From positions 3,968,001-4,032,000 of the forward strand of contig NC_064652.1 in the NCBI RefSeq assembly GCF_001723175.1: a stretch of 64,000 bases of DNA, in the 5' to 3' direction. Source of the stretch: Penicillium oxalicum (Eukaryota; Ascomycota; Eurotiomycetes; Eurotiales; Aspergillaceae). Position numbers and translations under genes: made by a program. Within the stretch, counting starts at the first letter, position 1. Every line of letters starts with the position of its first letter. Under the pieces are notes generated by a model. The model worked only from the letters and a program-made list of their open reading frames with translations. It did no database searches and was not told where the DNA came from. Positions 12,130 to 23,566 of this stretch are shown in pieces.

Positions 12130-14912
12130 TAGCCATGAGGTAAATGTGCAATATTATTTGGACCTGAAGAGCTAGGAACAAGAAGGATTTGACAATCTTC
12201 GGAGCACTTTGACAAATTTCGAGATGATGGGAAGTGATATATCAGAGGAAAGGGATGGCCTTTTGGAGGGTTTTTGTTAACACAAAGCCCTCTCCAAGAA
12301 TACAGACACTCGAAAACTTTTCCACCACTGGCCAATGGGAAAAAAGTTATAGAAATAATCTGCATTCGTGTCTTTTCCATCTTTCTTCTTTCTGAGAAAT
12401 CAGGATTTGCTCGATGAATCTCTACATGGCCGTCAACTATGCTCCACTAGCTGATCAATGCCTTCCAGGCTGATGGCGATCCAGATGGACTGTAAAGAGT
12501 CTAAAGTACAGCGATAATAACCTCGGGACCGTTGCAAGCTTAAAGTAAAACATGTAGTCCGAACCTGACTGAGCCAAGATGCATAGAAATGGAAAGTTGC
12601 TAAGTCTTGCTTTCTAGCAGCCTCATATTTTTCAGACATCTCTATTGACACTGATCAGCATCCTCAAGTCATTGGAGTAAAATAGTGACATAAAGGAATT
12701 TTTCCCTGGTGGGATTTTATACGAGATCGGTGTTTTTTTCCAATGGAGCTAAAAGATCCCGTTTTGGAAGGAATCAATTTAATCTTAAATTACGCCCTTT
12801 CCAAATGAATTCCTGTCGTTGGCAATATCTCCGTGGAAAATGGCCCGGTCTGTTTGGGAGTCTGAGAGAAACATACGGCGTGCGAGGCTTTTGGGCCTGA
12901 TTCTGGCACTAACTGAGAGTTCCCACGTACGTATTCAACTCGCGCGATATCTACGTATTATCGAATCGTTGAACTAGGACTGAGATCCATTTTTGAGAAG
13001 ATGATTGTGCCGCTAGTTATTTTTTACAAACCCCGGAGGCTCACACCCATCGGTTGACCGGGCACTGGGAGATGTGGCCCTATCACGAGATGCCCTGTTT
13101 TTTGTGCTCTGCTTTGTCACTACCATAGTCGAAATAGTGGCATAGAAGACGCCACTGACCGGATTCTTTCTCTCGCGGCTGGCAGAGACATTGCGAATAA
13201 TTTTCGATATCTCATGGGCCCATCGTAATTTTTATCTGTGTCTCCTCTGTGGATATATGAAAGGTCTATCAAGCCCCATCAAATCCAGCAGAATAGCTCC
13301 ACGATCTGACGTACAGCTGTACTTGCCTTTATCTGACACTTTTTATTCTTGAGCTGCTCAAATTGTATCATCAGACCGGTGCCCCGCCAGATCGCAGTCC
13401 GCAGCCTACGTAGCAAGGTAGAATCCTGCATACCAATCACCAACAATCAAGCAAAAGGTACGCAACCTCGGACAAATCCTAAAATCTGGTTTCGATCCAG
13501 ATAATATTCGCCCTCGGTATAGAGCGCTGCATTACCAACAAGATTGTTGTCTCCCTTTGTCCAAAAGGGCTGACTACAGCGTCTCTAAGGTAAGCGCATT
13601 GCAATCGGGCAGACATGCAAGTTTGTAGTGTGCTTGCTTCGAATTGGAATATGTTGTGCCTTTGTGATAAATCATTCGCACCCTGCGAGTCATTGGAAAC
13701 GCGTACTGAGACAGCCAGCAGACTGGAGGTTCCCCTAGTCGGGTTTTTGGATGGTGATCCGAAACGACAAGGAAGTCTCCCAGGGGAACGGAATGCCGAG
13801 GTCATTGATTCTGTGCTAACCATCATCACAGCATAAGGCGTTCTTGTACAGATCACAAGACCTTTCCGGGCCATGAATCATTGGGCTACAGACTGCGTCA
13901 CAACCAGAAGTGCGGCCACAGCAAGCCCCTATGATGCCTTCTGATTGTCAAAAACAGAGTACATAGGGGCCAGTCGACAAGAGGAGACACGTGTTGGTGA
14001 GTCCGGCCAGGTATATTGTCGCTCAGCAAATCCAAAGTCGCAAGACTTCCAGGGCCTACCAAACATAAGATGATTCCAACGGCGGCGGTAGTAGACTTGC
14101 ATGCAACAAGTGTACGATTGGCGACTTCTGGACGTGATTCATCGTCATTCCTGGGGCTATCTACGAGAGCGCAGTCGCTCATCTATAACGCATACGAGCT
14201 TGTCCTTTGTACAAAAAGTTGGGAGCTCGTCATCACAAAAATCTTCATAGAAAATAATCCCTGCCACGAACAGTATTTAGCTGTAGAACACCCATGCACT
14301 GACATAGGTTAAACAAAAAAGCATTTGCTCTTGGTGTTCTGTACGTCCGTTGCTGCCTCAACCCCCAGCTAGGTTGGCGCCGTTAGGGTATTACGTATTT
14401 TCGAGATCCGCTCATGGGGTTGTGGAGAAATATACCCATGCAAATGCACAAGACTACTTGTCTGAGAGGCAGTTAAGGCAGGTGGGCCGAGATGGACTCG
14501 ATTGATTCAAGCCCCCTTAGGGAACTGTAGCGCCACTGGAGAATTTATCACCGATTGGCCATGACCAATTGCATTGACCCCGAGTGTTAGTAGAGTCATC
14601 AAGATAGCTTCTGCCCGCCCCATATAGAGATGGCTTACAATGGCGGATCTCTTACTATGAAGCCCGGTATATATCACCAGAATACAAGCGTACCCTGCAT
14701 TTGACCAGTGATAATGGGAAAGGCAAATTTTCCGAGCCAAGCAGCTCCTTATTTTGACCTTGCGGAGTCAGATGAAATTAATTCTTTAAGAACTTGTAAT
14801 AGCTTCCATTTACCTCCATAGAGGTAAACATCCTCCACAGTCTCATTAAAGCCCCTTCCTATGGGCAAGTAGGTATTAAGATCGTTTCTCTAAAAAATAT
14901 CATTCATTGACT
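12130..14912. other. AT-rich region without supported genes
   Basis: About 2.8 kb. Open frames of 60-130 codons occur on both strands around 13.5-14.3 kb, but they overlap antisense and carry no motif. I cannot support any feature here. Confidence 0.4.
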
Positions 14913-15731
14913 TCATATAGTGACACGCTTTACCCATTGTACTTTGGGTGTGCTATTGAAGACCGGCCCTTGCTGACTCGCAATGGTGGCGAAATAAAGG
15001 AAACATTGCCTGACTGAGACCGCTTGGAAATTATGCGTTGCCAAGGAAATTTCTGGGCTGTCATACCTTTTTACAACCTCAGAATATTCCACCCTCCAAG
15101 TACCATGAACATCTCTTTGCCGTAGAAAGATAGTCTCATCGTAGGTACTCAGGAAACCATACATGCAATTGAGGTCTTGCATGTATCTGATGGGTTGAGC
15201 CAAGATCTCCCGAAGCTCCTCTTCATCATCGGATCGTAAAATGAGGGAGTGCTCCTTGATCCAGGGTACTTTAATCTCGCCAACGGCTTTGAGCTCATTG
15301 TGTGTGCTTTTCAAAATGACGTCTGGAATACTCGTATAGGGACTCCCAATGCACTTGAAATCTGCGAAATGTATATCGATCCCTTGTGCTGCGCAGACAT
15401 GCCCTATGACGGAGCCCACTGACTGTTGAAAGCGGCCTTGTACCCCGTGTTCGTCCCCAACATGCACGATTTCCTCGTCCAAATGTCGTGAACTCTCAGT
15501 ATAGTGAACAGTACGATTGCTCCATCGCATGGCCGCGTCCATTGCTTGCACATCCATACGAAACGCCGGCCATGGCCGAAGAATGGCTTGGTATTTCAGC
15601 GGGTGAAGAGCGGTGGAGGCCGTATGGTGATCTCCGACGAGCAGGCGAGGAATGGTTGATCTTGTCGCTTGCCGGACAGTGACTCTTTTACCGGGCATTT
15701 TTAACATGTACTCGCGAAATGAAGTCAGCAT
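14913..15731 (-). CDS. PD-(D/E)XK nuclease-like protein, copy 1
   Basis: Intronless frame of about 270 residues, or about 260 if the second ATG (15698, at MPGKR) is used, which matches the paralog's start. It is clearly paralogous to the plus-strand gene at 19349-20128. Shared blocks include GDEHGxxGRF, the FADFK region, a PDVI segment about ten residues before GE(I/L)KVPW, and LAQPI(R/K)YMQ followed by ETIFLRQ. The spacing PD...(x10)...GExK is the core of the PD-(D/E)XK nuclease fold, and the later Q-x-Y segment resembles the QxxxY motif of RecB-like nucleases. DNA cleavage is inferred, not shown. It lies about 0.95 kb downstream of a kinase-like gene on the same strand; the second copy also has a kinase-like neighbour. 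Confidence 0.65.
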   Translation of the reverse strand: MLTSFREYMLKMPGKRVTVRQATRSTIPRLLVGDHHTASTALHPLKYQAILRPWPAFRMDVQAMDAAMRWSNRTVHYTESSRHLDEEIVHVGDEHGVQGRFQQSVGSVIGHVCAAQGIDIHFADFKCIGSPYTSIPDVILKSTHNELKAVGEIKVPWIKEHSLILRSDDEEELREILAQPIRYMQDLNCMYGFLSTYDETIFLRQRDVHGTWRVEYSEVVKRYDSPEISLATHNFQAVSVRQCFLYFATIASQQGPVFNSTPKVQWVKRVTI

Positions 15732-16680
15732 AACCACGTCGCTCCTCTTAGTTTCAAATTTGTACCGTCAAGACTTAGCCACTTCTGGTCAAAGATACAA
15801 AAGCAGATTGTAAAATTCGGTGCAGATGATGAAGAAATGCATTGGAAGTGAAAAGCAGTTGGTAGTGGGCAGGAGGCAAACATAGGGAGTGTACAATTGG
15901 TCGATCAAGCGTGGATTGCGTGCCTGCCGTATTTGACATCCCCTTTCAAGAGTGGAAAAATTTCCCGATTAATCCGATTACTTTGTCATCCGCCGAGCAC
16001 AGCCAATATAAAATCACTTTCCAGACGATTTCTTGCTTGAATCAGATCAGGTAGGGCTGACCCGAATTACATGACATGCTGTCCATGGATCATTTCCCAA
16101 CAGCTAATCACCCATTTCGAGAGGTACTCGTACTTTATGCCATTTATCTTCCTTTGACTTGGGAACACGATCTCTTGTTTTCAAGGTACAACTATACGAG
16201 CCACAGGAGACCTTCAGCAGGTATTTTAAAAAGTGGGTACTCAAAGATTACCTCCTTGACTATTAAGGTCTGTCACATCGTAGTAGGATTTCAATTTTCA
16301 AAACAATGTCAGTAGATCTGCATCCGGCTTGAAGCAATTAACAAAAAAACGGGACACCGCTGATTGTGACGTCCTAGTGTGGCAATTTGTCAAAATTTGA
16401 ATTAAGGTATTAGAAATTGTTGTGAATTGAAGAGACGAGCTAGGACCAAACAGTAGGATAGTCCAGAAAAAATCCTATTGCTTTACTCCGAGATTTCCAT
16501 GTGTCTGAGACCTGGAAGTGTCTACAAATGTTTGCAAAGCCCGTCTCTATGAAATGGAAAATTAAAACTGTGCTTGGAAGTTTTTTTTACTTTCGAGAAG
16601 ATTCAGAGGTGAAGTATGAGATGAAGTTTATCATAGAGGGATCTGGAGATAGAATGTGTATAGATCTAGCCTGACGTTAT
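15732..16680. other. Spacer between nuclease-like and kinase-like genes
   Basis: About 950 bases, AT-rich. It should contain the promoter of the nuclease-like gene and the 3' end of the kinase-like gene. No other gene is supported. Confidence 0.5.
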
Positions 16681-17894
16681 TCAGTACTTCCATTCACTCT
16701 CGTGAAGCTGCCAGTCTTGCCGTGGAGGCAATTCTGCAAGTCCATACTTGGGGAAATTCGTGTTCGACCATCCAGTATCAGGATTGATGCGGGCAGCTGA
16801 TCTGAATCCGGAAATGGTTCTTCAATGACTAGGGATCAGCAACAAGCGTATATCCAGCCGCCGGCCTGCTCCAATCCGGAGTTGTTAAGTGTCATCACTT
16901 ACATCTTTCCAGAGGACTGGTCATAGATGAGCTTTGATAAAGTTGCGATACACGGCCGGATGCCGCATCGCACAAGCTGTCTGATAGTCATATCAGCCAT
17001 TAGACATGGAAAAGGGAGTTAATCAGACACATACTCATAAACGCGACGAAACTCTTGTCGAATAGCTTCACGGTGCTCAAATTCAAGACTCCAGAAATAT
17101 CCTTGAGACAAAGGTTCCCCCGGAACCTTCTCCCAAACTACCGAAACCAAGAAACCCCCAGGGACACGGCCGTCCTTGCCTTGCGTTCCTTCTTGGTAGC
17201 CGAGGAGCCGAGGAACCACAGGACACGAAAGCATCGTCAATTCCACAAATGCCTTCAACTCAGGAAGATCGATCGGAGGTACTGCTTGTTCAGCTCTGGT
17301 TTCAAAGCGCCCGTACTCGGTCTCCACAGTAGGAATCTGTTGGTAAATACGCATGAATTCCTGTTTTCGAGACTGATCACCCTTGCGAAAGCAGAGGTAC
17401 TTTGCAAAAGCAAAACCTGGACCCAATTTCTCCTCGATGTCCTTCTGGTACATGCGGAGAGAGTACTCCCCGAGTTTCGCGGTGATCACCCATGTCTCGG
17501 GCTGTAATCGAAGTCGGGGCTTAGCATCGGTCGTGAACTCATCGCCTTCAGAGAAAATGACGTAGGAGCTTTCAGCGAAGTGCATGTTGTGTCGCCGGTT
17601 CCAGGGCAAATATCTTCGGTGTAAAATTTTGATTAGGGGAAGATCGTAAAGGTGCAGCAGTGTGCACACATGTCCTAGGTCAACCCCTTCTGATAGCGGA
17701 GTATTTGCAATGATTCCGTGATCAAAGTGGCTAGAAGGCTGGCTGAAGTCCGTCAGATATTCCGTCGAATTGATTGAAAATAACGGAGATTGGGAACCTC
17801 GCACTAATTCTCGGTCATGTGGAAACAGGATGTCTGATATTATGATGCCGCAAAACATAGGTGGCAAAGAGACGAGTGTCAAATGGAAGTGCAT
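16681..17894 (-). CDS. Degenerate protein-kinase-like protein, copy 1
   Basis: Three exons (17894-17035, 16980-16903, 16819-16681) give 358 residues. The exon joins were chosen by aligning to the paralog at 20359-21372; the second and third exons are 78 and 139 nt in both genes. The middle contains a kinase N-lobe-like stretch with FAFAK (possible beta-3 Lys), then FMRIYQQIP, PRLLGY and VWEKVPGEPL (hinge-like). Where kinases have HxD...N and DFG, this protein reads GIRPCIATLSKLIY followed by KITISGF. The catalytic Asp, the Asn and the DFG Asp are therefore all replaced. It is probably a pseudokinase: a binding or scaffold protein rather than an enzyme. It lies upstream of the nuclease-like copy 1 on the same strand. 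The N-terminal 120 residues are unlike the paralog, so another upstream exon is possible. Confidence 0.65.
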
Positions 17895-18297
17895 GCGGGC
17901 ACTACTCAGTCACGTCGAATCAACTGATCGGGCGGACTCGTTGGCGGATCCGACCCTCGCTCACTCCATGATTGGCAATTACTGTAAATTGGTATAGAAT
18001 AACAAGTACTACAATATCTACGCCTTTGCTCGTGCACCTACGAGCTCCGATTCAATAAACGCTGCAAAACCTCATCCACGCTGTTTTTACTAGGATCTTC
18101 ATTTTAATTCCCCTTTCAAGACTATGGCTGTGAGTGCAGGATTGTAATTTGAGCAAGCTCCAATCTCTGGATTATATTCATAAATCACCTCTTTTGCCCC
18201 CTTTTGGGCCCGCGTTTTTCATTAACGCCCATATTTGTGTTATAAAAGTGCGATGGAGGGCGCAGTGATAGACGAATATTGACCTCATCTTGACGTG

Positions 18298-18930
18298 CTA
18301 AATTCCTTGAGGGGGCGCGAACTTTCGACTCATATGACCTCTCAGGCAACTCCATAACTGGTTACAGAAGATATGATAAACGCCGCGTGTTGGTAGATTT
18401 TCTATGGGCACTTTCAGTCGAAACCTCCACGCTATTGACCGAGCTGTTTTCTGGAGAACTTTTGACGGAATCTGCCTTATCTTCGGGTCCTCCCGGGTCG
18501 GAACGCCTGCCATCGCGTCAGAAACTCTTTTCATTCTGAATTCAGAAGCCTTCAACCACTCGTCACAATCCGAGGACCTATCATGTCTTGAACTGTCCGA
18601 AAGCTCAATACAAGCTGCATGGTCCTTGGTGAGGAGCCCTCCGACCTGCTAGCCAATTCCCTCGACGAAGCCACCAGTACCACCCTTCTTTGCACTTCTC
18701 ATGGTTTGCTGGACTAGAGCGGTAACATTCTGCTACTAGCCATGTCTGTATTGTTTGCTGACAGCGGCAATTCTGAACTTGAAACAATATATCTTCTCGT
18801 AGGTATCAGGGTTATTATCGTCCCAGAGTTTTGGTATGCTGTCGATACTCTTCACGGGATTTGTAGGCTCATGAGAATGCTCCTGCTCACGTGGCTTGGC
18901 CAAATGTCGTGCGCATGAGCTTTGGGACAC
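18298..18930 (-). pseudogene. Possible broken gene of unknown function between the two modules
   Basis: I do not recognise this sequence. On the minus strand one frame reads coherently from about 18733 through QQTMRSAKKGGTGGF, one in-frame TAG, VGGLLTKDHAACIEL and a Lys/Arg-rich region to a stop near 18298. A second frame (18930-18736) upstream could be an earlier exon, but no splice pair joins the two convincingly. It lies between kinase-like copy 1 and nuclease-like copy 2. It could be a decayed third gene of the module, a gene with an unseen intron over the stop, or chance. Confidence 0.25.
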
Positions 18931-19348
18931 TGAAAATGTCAGTATCCATCGTTGTTAGACTGCTTCTGGCTGTGTGTGGGGGCGAGTGAGGCTGACTTTA
19001 TGGACGGACCTTCTCTTCTGCTCACACTCCGCGTGTTGTGGTGATCGCGGCCTCAATCCAGATGCGATGTTACTTACTGGTTCTGGTGTGGGGATAATAC
19101 CTCGTCGCCATTAATCGGTCTCTTCTTTGCCTTCAAACGATCCTGCTTGTTCTAATCGGTAAGTAAAAAGTTGGGATCATCTGACATCCCTCTGCATTAG
19201 TACGTTCTCATCACAGTCCATTGGCCTCTTCTCACCACAATCTCATCTAGATAAGCTGCTTTGTAAGTTATACACGCAATCATTCTCTTCTCACGCCAGA
19301 AATCTTATTTCATTGACGGAATTTGACAACAGGGATGAATTGATCAAG

Positions 19349-20128
19349 ATGCCGCGCTCCGCGCTCCACGTTGGTCCGGAGACCTTAATCGCATCTCCGG
19401 CCCCGCAGCTTCCCTTGAGCCCGTATGGCACAAAGCATAGCGCCATACACGAATTCTTTTTCACTGGAGTTCTTCTACCATGGCAAGACTTTTCCGAATC
19501 CGTGCATGCATTGCACCGGAATGTTACTTGGAGAAGAAAGACTTTGGCCCTGACGCTCAAAACGAGAGACCCGTATGCCCTGGCAAATGTTGAAATCGGT
19601 GATGAACATGGTCTTTTGGGCCGTTTTCACAAGCACTTCGGTGACGTGATCAATTCCGTCTTCAACTCACAAGGAATCGGAATTCGATTCGCAGACTTCA
19701 AAAGCGTTCGATCTACATTTAGTGGCACCCCTGATGTCATAATGAAAGACAACAATCACAGTATTAAGCTCGCGGGCGAACTCAAGGTTCCATGGATACA
19801 GCAGCATTCCCTACGGTACAAGTATAACGACATCCACTGCTTGAGGGAAGTCCTAGCCCAACCGATCAAGTATATGCAGACGCTGGGCTGTTTCTACGGG
19901 TTCCTAAGCAATTACGAAGAGACAATCTTCCTCCGGCAGCTTGTGGATTCCGAAGGGATCTGGAGCATCGAATACTCTCCCGTGGTTCTTTCAACAGATT
20001 TCTGCGAAAAGCATCGACCAAGTTCCCCGGTTGTCTCTGCCAGGCAGTGCTTCTTTTATGTGGGCTGTGAGGCGTTGAAACATGAAGGTGTGAGGAATAC
20101 TACACCATACTGGGTTGTGCGGAAATAA
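19349..20128 (+). CDS. PD-(D/E)XK nuclease-like protein, copy 2
   Basis: Intronless, 259 residues from the ATG at 19349 (MPRSAL). It is paralogous to 14913-15731 over its whole length. Conserved features are GDEHGLLGRF, FADFK, PDVI about ten residues before GELKVPW, LAQPIKYMQ and ETIFLRQ, then a SARQCFF block near the C-terminus. PD...GELK fits the metal-binding core of PD-(D/E)XK nucleases and the Q/Y segment fits the RecB-like extension; activity is inferred. It converges on the kinase-like copy 2 (20359-21372, minus strand), with about 230 bases between the stop codons. Relative to copy 1, one of the two genes has therefore been inverted. Confidence 0.68.
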   Translation: MPRSALHVGPETLIASPAPQLPLSPYGTKHSAIHEFFFTGVLLPWQDFSESVHALHRNVTWRRKTLALTLKTRDPYALANVEIGDEHGLLGRFHKHFGDVINSVFNSQGIGIRFADFKSVRSTFSGTPDVIMKDNNHSIKLAGELKVPWIQQHSLRYKYNDIHCLREVLAQPIKYMQTLGCFYGFLSNYEETIFLRQLVDSEGIWSIEYSPVVLSTDFCEKHRPSSPVVSARQCFFYVGCEALKHEGVRNTTPYWVVRK

Positions 20129-20358
20129 CATCAATTCACACGTATCGTTAGAGCCTTTTTCTCACATGCAAAAGCATCAGTTTCCACCTTGCATTAACCT
20201 ATCTAAGTGTCAACTTATCATACAGGCAAAATTAAGAGCTGGAAAGATAACAAAAATGCTGGGTTTGAAGGACACAGTCAATATATGTAAACCTGAAGCA
20301 ATTTCATCTTATCGAGATACCAAGGAAACGGGACATTCACCGAGACTCAAATCGAGCC

Positions 20359-21372
20359 TCAATACTCCCACTTCTCAGGGTGGGAAGCCCAATCTCGATC
20401 ATCGTGTGGCCTGGCCAGCCCGTACTCGACGTAACGAGTATCTGACCATTCTAATTTGTCAAGAATCGGCCAGCCTCTCCGGAATCCTGAGATTCGACTG
20501 AATGATTGTCAGTAACGAAAAAGACTTTCCAGGTTGGAAAGGTCAATGCCATACATGTTGCCTGATTTCTTGCAATAGATAATCTTGGAGATTCCACACA
20601 TCTGTGGCTTGACTCCACAACGTAGAACATCCCTGAAAATGAGCTAGTCTGTAGCTGCAATTCCAGTAGTATGCTTTCACGGAGTTGAGACTTACTCGTA
20701 AGCAGCACGGAAGCGAACACGGATTTCCTCACGTGCAGTGGGATCCAAGCTCCAGAAATACTCCCTTGTCAAGGACTCCCCAGGCACCTTCTCCCATACG
20801 ATAAACTTGATATAACCTCCTGGCACAAGGTCCGATTCTCCTTGCTTCCTTTCGCAATAGCCGTAAAAACGTGGCACTGAGCTGCACCCTCGTCTCGTCA
20901 ATAACTTAAATGCCTCGTGTTCACCACACACTTCAGGAGGCTGGACCTGCTCGGCGAGTGTGGTTACATCAGCGTCTTCGGTTCCAATGATTGGGATCTG
21001 GTAGTAGACTCGCATGAATGCTGTTTGCGTTGGGCCGTCGGCGAGACAGCACAGGAATTTCCCCACGGCCATAGGAGATCCGCATCCCATGTCAACATCC
21101 TGCTGCGTCAGAGAAACAGACCGCTCCGATATTTTCTGGGTGATTTTCCACGTAAAAGCACGATCTGATGGATGCGATCCATCCAACGAAAGCGAATGAG
21201 CTGTGTCAGGTGTTGTTGTGTCAACGTTAACGGCCGTGAATGATGAGTCCGCAGCAGTCGAGGCCCCCGGGGAGGGCGCGACCGCTTGTGGAGAAAATGG
21301 ATCCCCTTCAGGTGGGGCCGGTGACTGTGCGGCTGCACAGGCGGAGTCAAGATCGGCAGACGACATGTGCAT
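20359..21372 (-). CDS. Degenerate protein-kinase-like protein, copy 2
   Basis: Three exons (21372-20696, 20632-20555, 20497-20359) give 297 residues from the first in-frame ATG. Residues about 1-75 are low complexity (Ala/Ser/Pro/Thr-rich). Then follow AVGKFL (possible beta-3 Lys), FMRVYYQIP, PRFYGY, VWEKVPGESL and YFWSLD, all shared with the paralog at 16681-17894. The catalytic-loop equivalent reads CGVKPQMCGISKIIY and the DFG position reads RISGF, so HxD, Asn and DFG Asp are missing, as in copy 1. The C-terminus (W-S-D/N-T...YGLA...W-x-Y-stop) also matches copy 1. Probably a pseudokinase. An upstream exon cannot be excluded, because a frame without ATG extends to 21441. Confidence 0.65.
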
Positions 21373-23566
21373 GTCATCACATTCGAGAAAAGTAGTGACT
21401 TGAGTCCCTACAAGGCGGCGTATCAGGCGGGAGTCAAACAAACTTGTTATATTGAGCAGGCGGAGGCGTATAGTCCAGATTCAGGATGTAGCAGATGGTA
21501 AGAGGCGGAGGAGAGGGATTGACTCTGGATTATGATGCAAGACCACCAAAACCGCCGGTTTCTCGGGCTGTAGAGACCCTCGCAGGAGGACCCACGTGAC
21601 AGAACCACCAGCCCAACTTGCTCTCTATTATGGTGATGGCGAATTATCCTTTTGCAATTTCCAGGCTCACATCTTGGAGACTCAAGACGCGATGGATACG
21701 CTGATGAACAGAGCCAATCCGATAATGACGTACTCAAATCAGAGCCGAGGTGATGAGGTGGAATAGCTCTCCGTGCCAAATCCCAGAGACAAGCAAGATC
21801 AATCCAGGCGACTATGTATCATCCCAGAATACTTAGTCTCTGGCATCTATGTCCAATCTTTTCTTTACGTGGAAGTCTTTTGGGTACACACCGGTCGCCA
21901 TTTGTTCACCACGAGTTTGTCTTGCCAAGCGGAAGGAAGCACTCGGGCCCCAAAATTTTCATTTGTAGTCTACCAAATCCTCGGACTTCTTTAAAGTAGG
22001 GGACAGAGAACTGAGCACCGATGTAAAGTTGAGCAAGACATTAACGGGCTCTCAAATGTATGTTGTTGTGGAACTAGGTTCCCGTTATCTGGGAGTTGGT
22101 GCGTTCCCCTCGATAATTAAGGTTGACGTGCTTAGTGTTGTCAATCTAAGGTGCAAGGAAAGTTACCTACAGTAGATCCATATTTAGCCAATGTATCCCG
22201 TATAATCTGGCCTCCTAAATATGACATGAGTTATGTCTCAAGGATAGTTTAATATTCAAATCCGGCAGGCTGTTTTCAGGTGGGCATCTATGCTTAACCT
22301 CAATCTGAACCTATTCGTTCCCTCAGAAGCCTCATTCTACGGACATTCATGGGCCATGTCGAATTTGATAAATTTATGCGACGGAAATCACCGGGCAACC
22401 AGCCAAAGCCTAATTACCGTTGAATCACATCCTACTTGCCAAGAACATGACGGTGCTGTCAACAGTTTGACGGGTAGAGAGAATCGCGAAGTCTCTGGGA
22501 CGCAGCTCTATTGCAGTGAGCAACATGAACACATTGCATGTCGTGACCATATGGTCATCAGTACCTGGCATAAAGGAATTATTTATGATTACAAAAGCGC
22601 AGTTTAGACATAGAGGCTGTCCTTATCCGTTTATAAGCGGGTTTGTGAGCTTCGCCCGCGAAGTATCTTTTCACGTCCTGATAGGAACATTCAGGCACCA
22701 GATAGCGGAAACGCAAATACTGGCCTAGACAGAACTCAACCCAACAAAATGAGTTAGCGAGTTGTACTCTGACTATATCAGCAGTCACCTACTGCAACGA
22801 AGATAGGTATTCGGGGAGCGTAGGGTAGCAGTATATCTAATATGAGCCTCTTGGTTTGAAGAGCTCGGTACAGATTGGCCAGTCAATGGTGAAATTCTTC
22901 AACTGCCTTTTTTATCATGTAACACCGCATCGTAATTTCGAATTACTCGCTTTTTAGGCCCGGAAACACCCTCTACATCAACACTCTCCCCGTTCAATCT
23001 TGTGAAATTGTTCCACACGAGTGAAAATATCAATAGGTAGCCTATCTCCTTAGATTCAGAATTACATTTTTGACCAACACAGGGGCTCATGGGTGTCTAC
23101 CGCAATTTATTGAGTACTAATAACAAAGCTCAAGATTAAGACAGGCTTCAGACGAGCATATCTGCTCATAATCTAAGCATAAAGGCACTTGAACCGTAGC
23201 TATCTACACTTGCATGCTTATTGCATAGATTTTGGCCGGGCAGTGGGCGGATAGCCTTGAATGTGACGCTTGGAATACACTGGGTCGGTTGTTATATCAG
23301 ATGGATGCGGATTAAGCAAATGGAGAAAAGTACTTCATGGGCCGATCGGTATGCAAAGGGTGCTCTGTCGATGAGTATGTCATTTCGCTTCGAGAGAAAC
23401 GCAATCGCAAGACGAAAAATGTCTCCACACATAAATCGAAGAGACATAACTTAAAAATCATTGGTTCTTATTCACAAACAGAAGCCCCCTGAAAAGGATA
23501 CAATGTTGATTTTGATACCGAGCGGTGAAAAAAAATAGCAATACACAGAAGAGAACGAATTTATCC
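21373..23566. other. Intergenic, no supported gene
   Basis: About 2.2 kb. Short frames around 21.8 and 22.3-22.7 kb have no recognisable content. The first few hundred bases should contain the promoter of kinase-like copy 2. Confidence 0.45.
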
